This document shows, one piece after another, positions 18,548 to 26,661 of a stretch of 64,000 bases of DNA. The notes below the pieces were generated by a model that ran no database searches, was not told the DNA's origin, and was given only the letters and a program-made list of their open reading frames with translations. The position numbers and the translations under genes are program-made. The stretch spans positions 4,578,501 to 4,642,500 of the forward strand of contig NZ_OY762614.1 in the NCBI RefSeq assembly GCF_963666145.1. Reading direction: 5' to 3'. The DNA comes from an uncultured Desulfobacter sp. Its GTDB lineage: Bacteria; Desulfobacterota; Desulfobacteria; Desulfobacterales; Desulfobacteraceae. Numbering within the stretch: the first letter of the stretch is position 1; each line of letters starts with the position of its first letter.

Positions 18548-19678
18548 ATGCTTACATTTGACCTGATAAAAGATAACAGTAAAAAAGATGATGGTCGGGA
18601 CCGCTCCCGTCTGGGACGGATCACAACAGACCACGGGGTGATTGAAACCCCGATTTTCATGCCTGTGGGGACTGTGGGGTCGGTCAAAGCGGTTTCCAAA
18701 GAAGATCTCGATCATTGCGGGGCCCAGATTATTCTTGGCAATACCTACCACTTGTATCTGAGGCCCGGCTGCGAAGTCATTGAAACCATGAACGGGCTTC
18801 ATCGTTTTACGGCCTGGGACAAGCCCATGCTCACCGACTCCGGCGGGTTTCAGTTTTTCTCTTTGGCAAAATTGGCCAAGTTCACCGATGAGGGGGTACA
18901 TTTTCAATCCCACATTGACGGCTCCCGGCACTTTTTTTCTCCGGAACGGGCCGTTGAGATCCAGATGATTTTAGGCTCGGACATCATGATGTCCCTGGAC
19001 TGGTGCCAGGGTCATCCGGCCACGGACCAGCAGGTGGCGGATGCCTTGAATAAAACCACGGCCTGGGCGAAAAGGGGCTTTGATTTCTGGCAGGAAAACG
19101 GCGCGGTCAATAACCTGTTCGGCATCGTCCAGGGTGGCATGATCAAAGCGCTTCGCTCCTTATCCGCCGAGCAGATTACAGCCATTGATTTCCCCGGGTT
19201 TGCCATCGGCGGCCTGTCCGTGGGCGAGCCCACCGATGTGATGTATGAAATGGCTGATCACACCCTGCCGCTTTTGCCGTCCCACAAACCGCGGTACATT
19301 ATGGGGGTGGGTACGCCTGAAAATTTGGTGACCCTGGTGGGGATGGGGTGCGACATGTTTGACTGTGTGATGCCCTCCAGAAATGCCAGAAACGGCCAGT
19401 TGTTTACCCGTACCGGCACCCTGAATATCCCCAATGCAAAGTACAAAACAGACGAACGGCCCATTGACGAAACCTGCGGGTGTTACACCTGCCGCAACTA
19501 TTCCCGGGCCTATCTGCGTCATCTGTATAAATCCCGGGAGCTGTTGTCCTATCGTCTGAACACCATTCATAATCTCTATTATTATCTTGACCTTATGGAT
19601 AAAATGCGTCATGCAATAAGGGAAGACAACTTCCCGGAATTTCAACAACAATTTTTTAAAGCAAGGCAGGATCAGTAA
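18548..19678 (+). CDS. tgt: tRNA-guanine transglycosylase
   Basis: 376 residues. It exchanges G34 for preQ1 in tRNAs for Asp, Asn, His and Tyr. Visible signatures: P-I-F-M-P-V-G-T near the start, L-T-D-S-G-G-F-Q-F-F-S containing the general-base Asp, G-I-V-Q-G-G, G-F-A-I-G-G-L-S-V-G, the nucleophile region C-V-M-P-S-R-N-A-R-N-G, and the zinc site C-x-C-x2-C (C-G-C-Y-T-C) with the downstream H. The sequence has F-F-S-L-A-K where most Tgt have F-S-L, an unremarkable variation. Forms the queuosine unit with queA; hypA follows after 2 bp. Confidence 0.95.
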   Translation: MLTFDLIKDNSKKDDGRDRSRLGRITTDHGVIETPIFMPVGTVGSVKAVSKEDLDHCGAQIILGNTYHLYLRPGCEVIETMNGLHRFTAWDKPMLTDSGGFQFFSLAKLAKFTDEGVHFQSHIDGSRHFFSPERAVEIQMILGSDIMMSLDWCQGHPATDQQVADALNKTTAWAKRGFDFWQENGAVNNLFGIVQGGMIKALRSLSAEQITAIDFPGFAIGGLSVGEPTDVMYEMADHTLPLLPSHKPRYIMGVGTPENLVTLVGMGCDMFDCVMPSRNARNGQLFTRTGTLNIPNAKYKTDERPIDETCGCYTCRNYSRAYLRHLYKSRELLSYRLNTIHNLYYYLDLMDKMRHAIREDNFPEFQQQFFKARQDQ

Positions 19679-19680
19679 GT

Positions 19681-20031
19681 ATGCATGAGATGGGTATTGC
19701 CCAGCAACTGGTAAACATCGCCCTGGATGCCATCCCCGATGACATTGAAAATCCCAGGGTGGAGAAATTAAATTTAAGAATCGGCAAACTGGCGGCGGTG
19801 GTGGAGCACAGCCTCACCTTTTGCCTGGAGGTCATCACCAAGGATACGCCCCTTGAAGGCGTTGAAGTCATCATTGAAGATGTGCCGGTGGCTTTGCGCT
19901 GTGAAAGCTGTAACCATGAATGGCAGACCGATGTCCCGGCCTTTGGGTGCCCGGCATGCAAGGACGGGCAGGTGAAAATGATTTCGGGACGGGAGATTGA
20001 AATCTCATCCATCGAATTGGCAGACGATTAG
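19681..20031 (+). CDS. hypA: Hydrogenase/urease nickel incorporation protein HypA
   Basis: 116 residues starting MHEMGIAQ; the M-H-E and following helix form the nickel site of the HypA/HybF family. The zinc loop is complete: C-E-S-C at ~78-81 and C-P-A-C at ~98-101. HypA acts with HypB to deliver nickel to [NiFe]-hydrogenase large subunits. It begins 2 bp after tgt, so it probably shares a transcript, and is followed 35 bp later by hypB. No hydrogenase structural genes are in the window. Confidence 0.93.
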   Translation: MHEMGIAQQLVNIALDAIPDDIENPRVEKLNLRIGKLAAVVEHSLTFCLEVITKDTPLEGVEVIIEDVPVALRCESCNHEWQTDVPAFGCPACKDGQVKMISGREIEISSIELADD

Positions 20032-20066
20032 ACGATATAGACGTAGTAAAGATTGAGGGATAGCGT

Positions 20067-20732
20067 ATGGAGATAAATATACAAAAACGGGTATTGGCAA
20101 AAAACGAATCCGATGCGGATCGAAACCGCTCTTTTTTTAAAGAGAAACAGGTGTTTGTACTGAACATGATGTCATCGCCGGGATCAGGCAAGACCGAAAC
20201 CCTGTGCCGGAGCCTGGAAATGTTGATGCCCGACGTCCGGGTTGGCGTGATCGTGGGCGATGTCTGCACCACCAATGATGCAGACCGGCTTTCGGTAACC
20301 GGTGCCAAGGTAACCCAGATCAACACCGACCAGTTTGGCGGCGACTGTCATCTGGCCGCCCATCTCATTGAATCTTCGGCCAAGTCCCTGGGGTGCGATG
20401 ACCTGGATCTGCTCATCGTGGAAAATATCGGTAATTTGGTTTGCCCTGCCGAATTTGATATCGGCGAGGATGCAAGGGCCGTGGTCTTAAGCGTCACCGA
20501 AGGTGAGGACAAGCCTTTGAAATACCCGCTCATGTTTCAGGTGGCCGATGCAGCCATTTTAAATAAAATCGATCTGCTGCCCTACCTGGATTTTGATGCG
20601 GCCCTGGCTGTGGAAAATATGGGCAAGGTGCATCCGGGTATGCCGGTGTTTGAACTCTCCGCCAAGACCCAGGAAGGCATGGAACCATGGATTGCATGGC
20701 TGCGTACCAAGGTTAAGGAAAAACTGGGATAA
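20067..20732 (+). CDS. hypB: Hydrogenase nickel incorporation GTPase HypB
   Basis: 221 residues of the SIMIBI GTPase class. P-loop S-S-P-G-S-G-K-T at ~36-43, the metal-binding G-D-V-C region with C-T-T-N-D-A-D-R, Q-I-N-T-D-Q-F-G-G-D-C-H, the switch region I-V-E-N-I-G-N-L-V-C-P-A, and N-K-I-D-L-L. It hydrolyses GTP during nickel loading of [NiFe]-hydrogenase. It lacks both the N-terminal C-x2-C-G-C high-affinity nickel motif and any His-rich stretch, so it belongs to the simpler HypB type. Start chosen at the ATG after attgagggatagcgt. Confidence 0.93.
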   Translation: MEINIQKRVLAKNESDADRNRSFFKEKQVFVLNMMSSPGSGKTETLCRSLEMLMPDVRVGVIVGDVCTTNDADRLSVTGAKVTQINTDQFGGDCHLAAHLIESSAKSLGCDDLDLLIVENIGNLVCPAEFDIGEDARAVVLSVTEGEDKPLKYPLMFQVADAAILNKIDLLPYLDFDAALAVENMGKVHPGMPVFELSAKTQEGMEPWIAWLRTKVKEKLG

Positions 20733-20774
20733 TCACGACTTAAAACCACGAAGCTGTAGATGAAAAAAGTCAGA

Positions 20775-20824
20775 CCACGGAAGTCACAGAATACACAGAA
20801 GATTGAATTCTGTGACTTCCGTGG
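20775..20824. repeat. Second CCACGGA-type inverted repeat, 18-bp perfect arms
   Basis: Arms 20775-20792 and 20807-20824 are perfectly complementary with a 14-bp loop that itself contains another acacagaag copy. Shorter partial repeats flank it (aaccacgaag upstream, ttctgtggtt downstream), followed by T7. It sits between hypB and amrB and would work as a plus-strand terminator or as an mRNA-stabilising element. Confidence 0.8.
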
Positions 20825-20861
20825 GTTCTGTGGTTAAATTTTTTTGGGGGAGGGGCAAATC

Positions 20862-21743
20862 ATGGGTGTAAAGAAAATGGCCTTTGCCGGATCATGGTAC
20901 CCTGGATCGGCGGATCAGTGTCGATCTGCCATTCAACGGTTTTGCAAAGAGATCCGCATTGGGGATGATCCAAGAATTCCGGATCATCCTGTGGGGGGGA
21001 TTGTGCCCCATGCCGGCTGGAGCTTTTCCGGAAAACTTGCCTGCCGGGTTTTTTCGGTACTGGCCCATGGCGGCCGGGTTGTGGATGCGATTTTTATTTT
21101 CGGGGTCCACATGCATGCCGCCTCTCCTGCCTATGTTTTGGATTGCACAGCCGTTGATACTCCTTTGGGAACCATTGAGATTGACCGGGACCTTACAGCG
21201 GCTTTGGCCCGGCGGGCCGAAACAAAAGGTATTGATCTGGAACTATTAAGGGCCAACAGCTTCCCCGAAGAAAATACCCTGGAACTGCAATATCCATTTA
21301 TCAAACATTTTTTTCCTAAGGCCCGGATTGTGGTGTGCGCCGTGCCTCCTTCGGATACGGCCCGGGTCTTGGGTGTGGCCGCGGTTGGGGCGGCAAAGGA
21401 TCTGGGTCGTTCCACGGTTGCGGTCGGTTCCACAGACATGACCCATTACGGTCCGCGATTTGGCTTTGAACCGGCAGGTTCAGGCCGGCAGGCCTTTGAT
21501 TGGGTTACCAAGGAAAATGATGCAGCGGCCATTGAGGCGTTAACAGCCATGGATGAACGGCAGATTATTCACCAAGGCCTGACACATCATAATATGTGTT
21601 GTGCCGGTGCCGCCAGTGCAGCTGCCGCTGCTGCCAAAACAATGAGCGCGGCCAAAGGCGTCTGCCTTGATTACAGCTCAAGTTTTGACCCGTTACAACC
21701 TGCTGGCGATTTTGTGGGATACTGCGGCATGATTTTTGGATGA
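20862..21743 (+). CDS. amrB: AmmeMemoRadiSam system protein B (MEMO family)
   Basis: 293 residues. The ATG at 20862 is chosen because of gggggagggg 6-16 bp upstream; an in-frame TTG at 20844 is less likely. The MEMO fold, related to extradiol dioxygenases, is seen in A-G-S-W-Y-P near the start, the G-G-I-V-P-H-A-G-W-S-F-S-G motif, L-E-x-Q-Y-P-F-I, the S-T-D-M-T-H-Y-G-P segment and the C-terminal G-Y-C-G-M-I-F. The His and Cys residues that line the MEMO cleft are present. Members often pair with an AMMECR1 protein and a radical-SAM AmrS; neither is adjacent here. Exact function unknown. Confidence 0.85.
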   Translation: MGVKKMAFAGSWYPGSADQCRSAIQRFCKEIRIGDDPRIPDHPVGGIVPHAGWSFSGKLACRVFSVLAHGGRVVDAIFIFGVHMHAASPAYVLDCTAVDTPLGTIEIDRDLTAALARRAETKGIDLELLRANSFPEENTLELQYPFIKHFFPKARIVVCAVPPSDTARVLGVAAVGAAKDLGRSTVAVGSTDMTHYGPRFGFEPAGSGRQAFDWVTKENDAAAIEALTAMDERQIIHQGLTHHNMCCAGAASAAAAAAKTMSAAKGVCLDYSSSFDPLQPAGDFVGYCGMIFG

Positions 21744-21753
21744 GTCCTGACCC

Positions 21754-22359
21754 TTAGTTCATTGTTTTTTTCATATGTTGGGTGTCAAGATGTTCGGTTT
21801 TTCCATTTTGCTGATAAGCAATTAGTTTTGCCTCAACTTCCTTGAGATCATCTTCTGATATCAGGTTTTGATTTTTTAACCAAATAAATTTGTTCATTTC
21901 ATCGTTGGGGTTATTGTCGTAATTGATCCCCCCATACCAAGCCAAAAGTTGTTCTTTTCTTCTTTTTTTGATCTCATCCAAAATTTGATCATGCTGTTTA
22001 TTCTGAATTATAAGGATGTTGCCGGACTCCGTTTTAAAGATGGTGAATTTTGTTTTGACAAATATAAATGCCGCAAAACAAATAACGCCTAAAATTAACC
22101 AGATTGAAAGTTTGATGTCCCCGGAATCGGAAAACCTCAAAAAAGTTTGAAGTCCTCCAATTAACAACCAAAGAATTCCGACATTTTTGAACCATGATTT
22201 TTTTTCTTCTAATTCTCTTTTGTCGTCTAAGGAAATTGATCCATACTCTATCGAGAAAGAATGCGTCCCGTTTGAGTCTTTAATACTGTATTCAAGTTTG
22301 TCATCGGTAAACTGAAATGTTGTTTTATTTGACCAGCTTTTTTGAAGTAGTTCTTTCAT
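21754..22359 (-). CDS. Hypothetical two-span membrane protein with SHOCT-like C-terminus
   Basis: 201 residues. A ~50-residue N-terminal beta-rich cytosolic segment (F-T-D-D-K-L-E-Y-S-I-K) is followed by two hydrophobic helices (about 59-75 and 84-101), then a Lys-rich segment and a C-terminal ~30-residue stretch (F-I-W-L-K-N-Q-N-L-I-S-E-D-D-L-K-E-V-E-A-K-L) that looks like a SHOCT oligomerisation domain. The front part resembles bacterial PH-like membrane proteins, but I do not assign a family. Base composition is visibly more AT-rich than amrB, which it faces with only 10 bp between stops. It marks the left edge of the accessory island. Confidence 0.6.
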   Translation of the reverse strand: MKELLQKSWSNKTTFQFTDDKLEYSIKDSNGTHSFSIEYGSISLDDKRELEEKKSWFKNVGILWLLIGGLQTFLRFSDSGDIKLSIWLILGVICFAAFIFVKTKFTIFKTESGNILIIQNKQHDQILDEIKKRRKEQLLAWYGGINYDNNPNDEMNKFIWLKNQNLISEDDLKEVEAKLIAYQQNGKTEHLDTQHMKKTMN

Positions 22360-22518
22360 TGTAACCCCCAGAGAAGTCTTGAATCTTCCTGTTCAACGGG
22401 ACGGAAAGGCGCCCGATCAAAGTAATGCGGATTGAATCCCCAGGAACTCATACAAAGATAAGTTCAAAAAATCAAGATCATGGGATGAATATCCTGGCCG
22501 GAACCCGGAAGGCAAGTT

Positions 22519-22526
22519 AAAAATTG
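22519..22526. repeat. Left copy of 8-bp target-site duplication
   Basis: AAAAATTG immediately outside the left terminal inverted repeat, matched exactly by 23904-23911 on the other side. Confidence 0.85.
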
Positions 22527-22549
22527 CTGATTATAACGGATTTGGGGGA
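22527..22549 (+). repeat. Left terminal inverted repeat of the IS
   Basis: Begins CTGATTATAACGG and ends in G5-A. It matches the reverse complement of 23881-23903 except for one A/G difference at the fourth base. Confidence 0.9.
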
Positions 22550-22638
22550 TAGAGCCGGAGAGCGATGAAATAGACTGAAAAAAATCATTTCCTGAGTTAT
22601 GGTTGAAGCGCCAACAGCAACGATAACAAATAAGGAAA

Positions 22639-23899
22639 ATGATGAGTTCCTCCTCTACCACCGCTCCCCGACTGAATCGAACTATTTGTATGAATGTTTG
22701 TCAAGCACAATATTACATCATAATCCAGCAGGCAGCCCAATTTCGGATGGTATTAGACGTGGTAATCAAGACATATCCCGAGCTTTTCCCCGTTGAAATC
22801 ACTAACGGATACAAAATGAAGGAGATCCGATTCTCCAAAAAACTGAAATTGAAAATCAGGAGAATTGTAATAGCAGGTGTCAGTTATACCATACGACCTT
22901 CGTTTGCCATGCCCTATATGAGTGGTCTTGTAAAAGATGTTGAGAAACCGTTATTTTTGCGGAAGTTTGCAGTCCCGTTTTGGGCTTTGAGTTACTGCTT
23001 CGGTAAAAATTCCATGTATTGGTATCGCCTTGAAGCATCCCTTGGCCGACATAGTCTTGTGGGAACCACGATTAAATCCCCAGATACATTACCCCAACAT
23101 GTTTCTGCTGATGAAAAGCATACTCGTCTTTTGGGAGAAAAGACCTATATTGCAACGACGGCTGGGAAAAACTGTATTTTAGGAGCCAGTGTTTCCGAAA
23201 CGGCCTCCGGCAAAGACCTCCAAAAAGCTTACGGGGTATTTAAAGAGGAGGCTGAATGTATTAATCCGGGATATCAGCCAGAAACTGTCAATACCGACGG
23301 ATGGCGGTCAACGCAGAAAGCCTGGAGAAAATTGTTCCCCAAGATAACTGTGTTATCCTGCTTCTTACACATATATATTGGCATACGTGATCGCTCACGC
23401 AAAAAATATAAGGAGCATTTCCTGGATATGGCGACCAGGTTATGGGACTGCTTTCGGGCAGAGTCTAAGGGGGGCATTCTCACAGAGAGTTCGGAGGCTT
23501 TCCGAACATTGTCAAAATACGCAGAACGAAATCCCAGACGTAATTTCAGCCAAGATCAAGAAGCTCAAGGATAATCTTCCACAGTTTTCCGAAGCTTATG
23601 ATTTTCCTGGTGCACATAGAACAAGCAACATGGTTGACCGGCTGATGCAACGGATGGACCGTCATTTATTCAGCACCAAGTATTTTCGTGGCACTATGAA
23701 ATCGGCCAATCTCAGTATACGTGCCTGGGCTCTTATCCAAAATTTTGCTCCACTCAATCCGTGGACGGTAAAGCAAAAGGGCCATGTGAGTTCTTTTGAA
23801 AGAGTGAACGGATTCCAATACCACGAGAATTGGCTTCAGAACCTTTTGATTTCAGCTTCATTGGGAGGCTTACGGACGGGTCCCCCAAATCCGTTATAA
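22639..23899 (+). pseudogene. DDE-type IS transposase interrupted by a +1 frameshift at a G6 run
   Basis: Two overlapping frames make one protein: 22639 to about 23470, then the next frame to the TAA at 23897-23899. Joined, they give ~420 residues with an N-terminal part (M-K-E-I-R-F-S-K-K-L-K-L-K), a catalytic-type region with H-V-S-A-D-E-K-H and V-N-T-D-G-W (two candidate acidic residues), and a C-terminal half containing M-V-D-R-L-M-Q-R-M-D-R-H-L-F. The break falls at GGGGGG (23469-23474); deleting one G restores continuous coding (E-S-K-G-A-F-S-Q-R). It is either a one-base insertion or a slippage site. Start ATG after ataagga. Confidence 0.8.
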
Positions 23900-23903
23900 C
23901 CAG
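23881..23903 (-). repeat. Right terminal inverted repeat of the IS
   Basis: Reverse complement of the left repeat with one mismatch; contains the transposase stop codon. Confidence 0.9.
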
Positions 23904-23911
23904 AAAAATTG
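23904..23911. repeat. Right copy of 8-bp target-site duplication
   Basis: AAAAATTG directly abutting the right terminal inverted repeat, identical to 22519-22526. Confidence 0.85.
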
Positions 23912-24357
23912 ATTTTGAAGGTGTTACTTAGATTTGTTAACCCTGAAGGTATTTTACCGCGAAAACCCCGGAAAAATAATGTTGGTGTTTAGTTTATTTT
24001 TTGTTCTATAATCCTTCCTGAACAAGAAAGAGATGAGGCACAAGATGTTGTATCTGGCACCGTTCCATAAAAAGCAAGCCCTTATAGACAAAATGCTCGC
24101 TTTTTGGCGGTTTATACAAAGACGGAAGTATATATTAAATTTATTCTTGCTTTTCGTTGTCTGGAATGATTAATCTCCAATTATATTGATTTTGACTTTC
24201 GGCAGACCTGTTTCCGAAATGGTTGGATAATATTCAGTTTTACATGTTTTCCCGTGATGTAGCTATGAACTGCTGGGAGCGCCCCTCCGAAGCACATAGC
24301 TTTTTTGAAAAAATATGGTGGACATCTTTTGAAAATACAAAGTTCTTGGAGGTGACA
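23912..24357. other. AT-rich gap between IS and caspase-like cassette
   Basis: 446 bp with no convincing gene. A 46-codon frame (24033-24173) encodes a basic peptide with a hydrophobic C-terminus, but its ribosome binding site is poor. A TATAAT at 24007-24012 has no good -35. The region must hold the promoter for the three downstream genes. Its last part carries one arm of the 24220/27012 inverted repeat pair. Confidence 0.5.
24220..24237 (+). repeat. Left arm of a distant inverted repeat flanking the cassette
   Basis: TGGTTGGATAATATTCAG. Its reverse complement matches 27012-27028 with a single one-base gap. The pair encloses the three-gene cassette and the intron-like remnant; chance cannot be excluded in AT-rich DNA. 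Confidence 0.35.
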
Positions 24358-24804
24358 ATGAAGTTATTCTATTCAATAATTCTAATACTCATAACTCTTG
24401 GAGCTAATTATGCTTGGGCGTTTCAGGACAGTAATACGGTAGAAAAAAAATTAGTTGGAAATGAATATGGTAAATGGGTGTATGATGAGGCGCGTACTCG
24501 TTGCGGCGACTTTGGATTTACTGATAATGTTCATTGTCTGTATGACAGTATAGAATTTGGCAATAATCATATTGCTAAAGTCAGCTACCAAGACAAATCT
24601 GGTAAGCACATAGAGAAAAGCGAGCCATGGAAAGTAGATAATGACAATACCATTGTCAGCACTATATTAATAATAGGGACGAAGAAATACATATTAATAC
24701 TTGGTAAGGATAAGAACGGAGATGTGATGATGCGGCTGGATGAGATGCTATATTCTAAAGATCAACCTCAGAATAAAGTAGTTTACAGACGTGTAAGGCG
24801 ATGA
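24358..24804 (+). CDS. Small secreted protein of unknown function, first gene of caspase-like cassette
   Basis: 148 residues from the ATG at 24358, which has cttggaggtgaca in front and starts a clean signal peptide (MKLFYSIILILITLGANYAWA, cleavage near residue 21); the frame is open further upstream but without an RBS. The mature ~127 residues contain two Cys (R-C-G-D-F-G and H-C-L-Y-D) spaced for a disulfide and look beta-rich, with alternating strands such as K-V-S-Y-Q-D and K-Y-I-L-I-L-G-K. No family recognised. The next gene follows 13 bp later, so it is the first gene of an operon with it and the caspase-like gene. AT-rich and unlike flanking housekeeping genes in codon use. Confidence 0.65.
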   Translation: MKLFYSIILILITLGANYAWAFQDSNTVEKKLVGNEYGKWVYDEARTRCGDFGFTDNVHCLYDSIEFGNNHIAKVSYQDKSGKHIEKSEPWKVDNDNTIVSTILIIGTKKYILILGKDKNGDVMMRLDEMLYSKDQPQNKVVYRRVRR

Positions 24805-24817
24805 GAAGGAATCTTTA

Positions 24818-25351
24818 ATGGCATCAAGACGGAAACGTAGTAAATCAACTTTCAAGAAGATGAGTACTGCTATCTGTACTCACATTCTGACTGCAATACT
24901 CGGTGCCGCAGTTCCTATAAGTTCAACTTATTTTAGTCAAACCTCTCAGAGTAGGCTTAACCGAGACATGCTTAGGTGGTCTGAATATATCCAAACTTAT
25001 AAGGAAAGATGTGAACTCTTGGGAGAAATTATTGCAGAATTAGAAGAATGCCCAAACAAGACGGCAAACAGTTGCAATATGGATAATATGGAAAGATTGA
25101 ATAAACAGTTGAACATAAAATACTATAGCATGCAATATTTGCCAAACGACAGCACTGCAGAATTATATGTAAGATACGCTAAAAATGCACTTGCAGACTA
25201 TATTGACGATACTTGGGACGTAGATCCTGTTGATTTAAAAAAGAAATTATATAATGCTCAAAGAGTATCTAAGGATGCACATAATAGAATAATGTGTATC
25301 AACCCCAAAGTACTTCGGAATGAATTGCAGAATTATATATCAAGAGAATAA
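24818..25351 (+). CDS. Membrane-anchored hypothetical protein, second gene of caspase-like cassette
   Basis: 177 residues: a strongly basic N-terminus (M-A-S-R-R-K-R-S-K-S-T-F-K-K), one hydrophobic segment at about 19-40 that would anchor the protein with its C-terminus outside, and a ~135-residue helical, charged domain. Four Cys in that domain (C-E-L-L-G, E-E-C-P-N, N-S-C-N-M, I-M-C-I-N) fit a periplasmic location with disulfides. No recognised family. It lies 13 bp after the small secreted protein and 5 bp before the caspase-like gene, an arrangement suggesting a functional unit in or at the periplasm. Confidence 0.65.
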   Translation: MASRRKRSKSTFKKMSTAICTHILTAILGAAVPISSTYFSQTSQSRLNRDMLRWSEYIQTYKERCELLGEIIAELEECPNKTANSCNMDNMERLNKQLNIKYYSMQYLPNDSTAELYVRYAKNALADYIDDTWDVDPVDLKKKLYNAQRVSKDAHNRIMCINPKVLRNELQNYISRE

Positions 25352-25356
25352 CAATC

Positions 25357-26583
25357 ATGAGTCGAACAGTCATAATCCTTTATCTCCTATTCATCGTCGG
25401 AAATTTTGAAACGACATTCGCAAACGGTCACAAAGATAGTTATCAGATCTACTTTATATGCGTTGGTTCTGAAGCTTACATAGCATCCGACAGTTCAGTC
25501 GTCTTTAACAGAACTGGGCGATATGCCTTTAAGCCTTTTAATAATGCGTCTGACGCAGCTTTCAGTGCAGAAGAGATGAAGCAAGCCTTCGTAAAGATGG
25601 GCGCAAGCTTTGGGATTTTATTGAGGTCCAAGAAGAGTGGAGCCTATGTTGGTAAGGAAGATATAAAGAGAGCTATTATTGATTTAAAAAGGAGAATCCG
25701 CAATGATAACCCTAAGAATCCAATCATAATATTCTACTATATTGGCCATGGAATAGGTGATTCTGTAAACCGTTACTTATATTTAGTACCAGGTAATTTT
25801 TGCCCTAATGGTGATTTAAACCAGACTAATACTATTCGCTTGTTAAAGACTTGTACATGGGGACAAGATATCATAATGAGCTTTGTAATGTTCAGACAGC
25901 CAAGTGTCATGTCGTTCTGGGATGATGTGTATATGTCTGACCTAATGCCAGATCTGACTTCTTTTGAGGATATGGCACGCGTTGGAAGAACTGTAGCTAG
26001 AATGACCATGCAGGATGAACTTAACCGTGCTACCGGGAAATACCCTCAAGGCCCGATACCGTCTGTTCCATATATTGTTTTGTTTGATAATTGTTACGGT
26101 GGAATTGAAGAAGACCTTACACGGAGTGGCAGTAACAAGGAACTCAAGGAAGTTTTTACTTCCCTTAAGCGGTACCTTGGACAGACTATGAATTCCTCAA
26201 TTCCACAAATCGAAGATGGTGGGCTTGTGCTTTATGCAGCGGAGCCTGGAAAGACAGCGCGAGCAGAACGCCACCCCTTCCCACCAAATGGTGAAGATGA
26301 GAAGATTACTCAATTCTTCATTGGCCCCATCGCTCGTCGTTTTCTAAAAATACAAGAGGACAGTTTGAAAAGAAAATCTCTGATAACTATAGGGGAGTTC
26401 TGGGAGAAAATCAGGAGCGCTGAATTAGACAGAGACACTATTGTGCCGACTACGTATTCTGCACCAAAGCCTTTGTTGCTTCAGAGCAACTTGTTTAATC
26501 CTGGATTAACAGCTAATCATTGTGTTGTAGAAGAGAGGAACGGAACATCATTTGAGCCTGTTTCCTGTTGTGGCAAACCATGA
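25357..26583 (+). CDS. Secreted caspase-like (clan CD, C14) peptidase
   Basis: 408 residues with a signal peptide (MSRTVIILYLLFIVGNFETTFA). The caspase/metacaspase dyad is visible: His131 in F-Y-Y-I-G-H-G after a hydrophobic strand (N-P-I-I-I-F), and Cys246 in Y-I-V-L-F-D-N-C-Y-G-G. Clan CD enzymes have exactly these H-G and D-x-C motifs at strand ends. The His-Cys spacing of 115 residues is larger than the usual ~45-60, pointing to an insertion (residues ~145-225). The C-terminal ~150 residues continue with G-G-L-V-L-Y-A-A-E-P-G-K-T-A, resembling the small-subunit strand. Function in this operon is unknown; the catalytic call is family-based. Confidence 0.75.
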   Translation: MSRTVIILYLLFIVGNFETTFANGHKDSYQIYFICVGSEAYIASDSSVVFNRTGRYAFKPFNNASDAAFSAEEMKQAFVKMGASFGILLRSKKSGAYVGKEDIKRAIIDLKRRIRNDNPKNPIIIFYYIGHGIGDSVNRYLYLVPGNFCPNGDLNQTNTIRLLKTCTWGQDIIMSFVMFRQPSVMSFWDDVYMSDLMPDLTSFEDMARVGRTVARMTMQDELNRATGKYPQGPIPSVPYIVLFDNCYGGIEEDLTRSGSNKELKEVFTSLKRYLGQTMNSSIPQIEDGGLVLYAAEPGKTARAERHPFPPNGEDEKITQFFIGPIARRFLKIQEDSLKRKSLITIGEFWEKIRSAELDRDTIVPTTYSAPKPLLLQSNLFNPGLTANHCVVEERNGTSFEPVSCCGKP

Positions 26584-26661
26584 TGCGCTAACACTCGCTG
26601 GTCGGGCCCAGATAAATCCGAATCGTTGGGATTCAACCGAACAGAGGATGAAATTCGATAA

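Larger units (their letters stand above)
22527..23903 (+). mobile_element. Insertion sequence, 1377 bp, with 23-bp TIRs and 8-bp target duplication
   Basis: The element is bounded by 22527-22549 and 23881-23903, inverted repeats identical at 22 of 23 positions, and flanked by perfect 8-bp duplications AAAAATTG. It encodes one transposase, whose stop codon lies inside the right repeat. The intact ends imply recent insertion. An 8-bp duplication is shared by several IS families (for example ISL3, IS66, IS256); the transposase is not obviously typical of any of them, so no family is assigned. Confidence 0.9.

Noticed and set aside
24033..24173. 46-codon frame upstream of the caspase cassette
   Set aside because: Short, poor Shine-Dalgarno, no recognisable pattern; kept only as a note in the intergenic entry.
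26584..26592. GCGCTAAC after the caspase-like stop codon, resembling an integron attC end
   Set aside because: No complementary GTTAGC-type partner at the right distance and no integrase or cassette array nearby.
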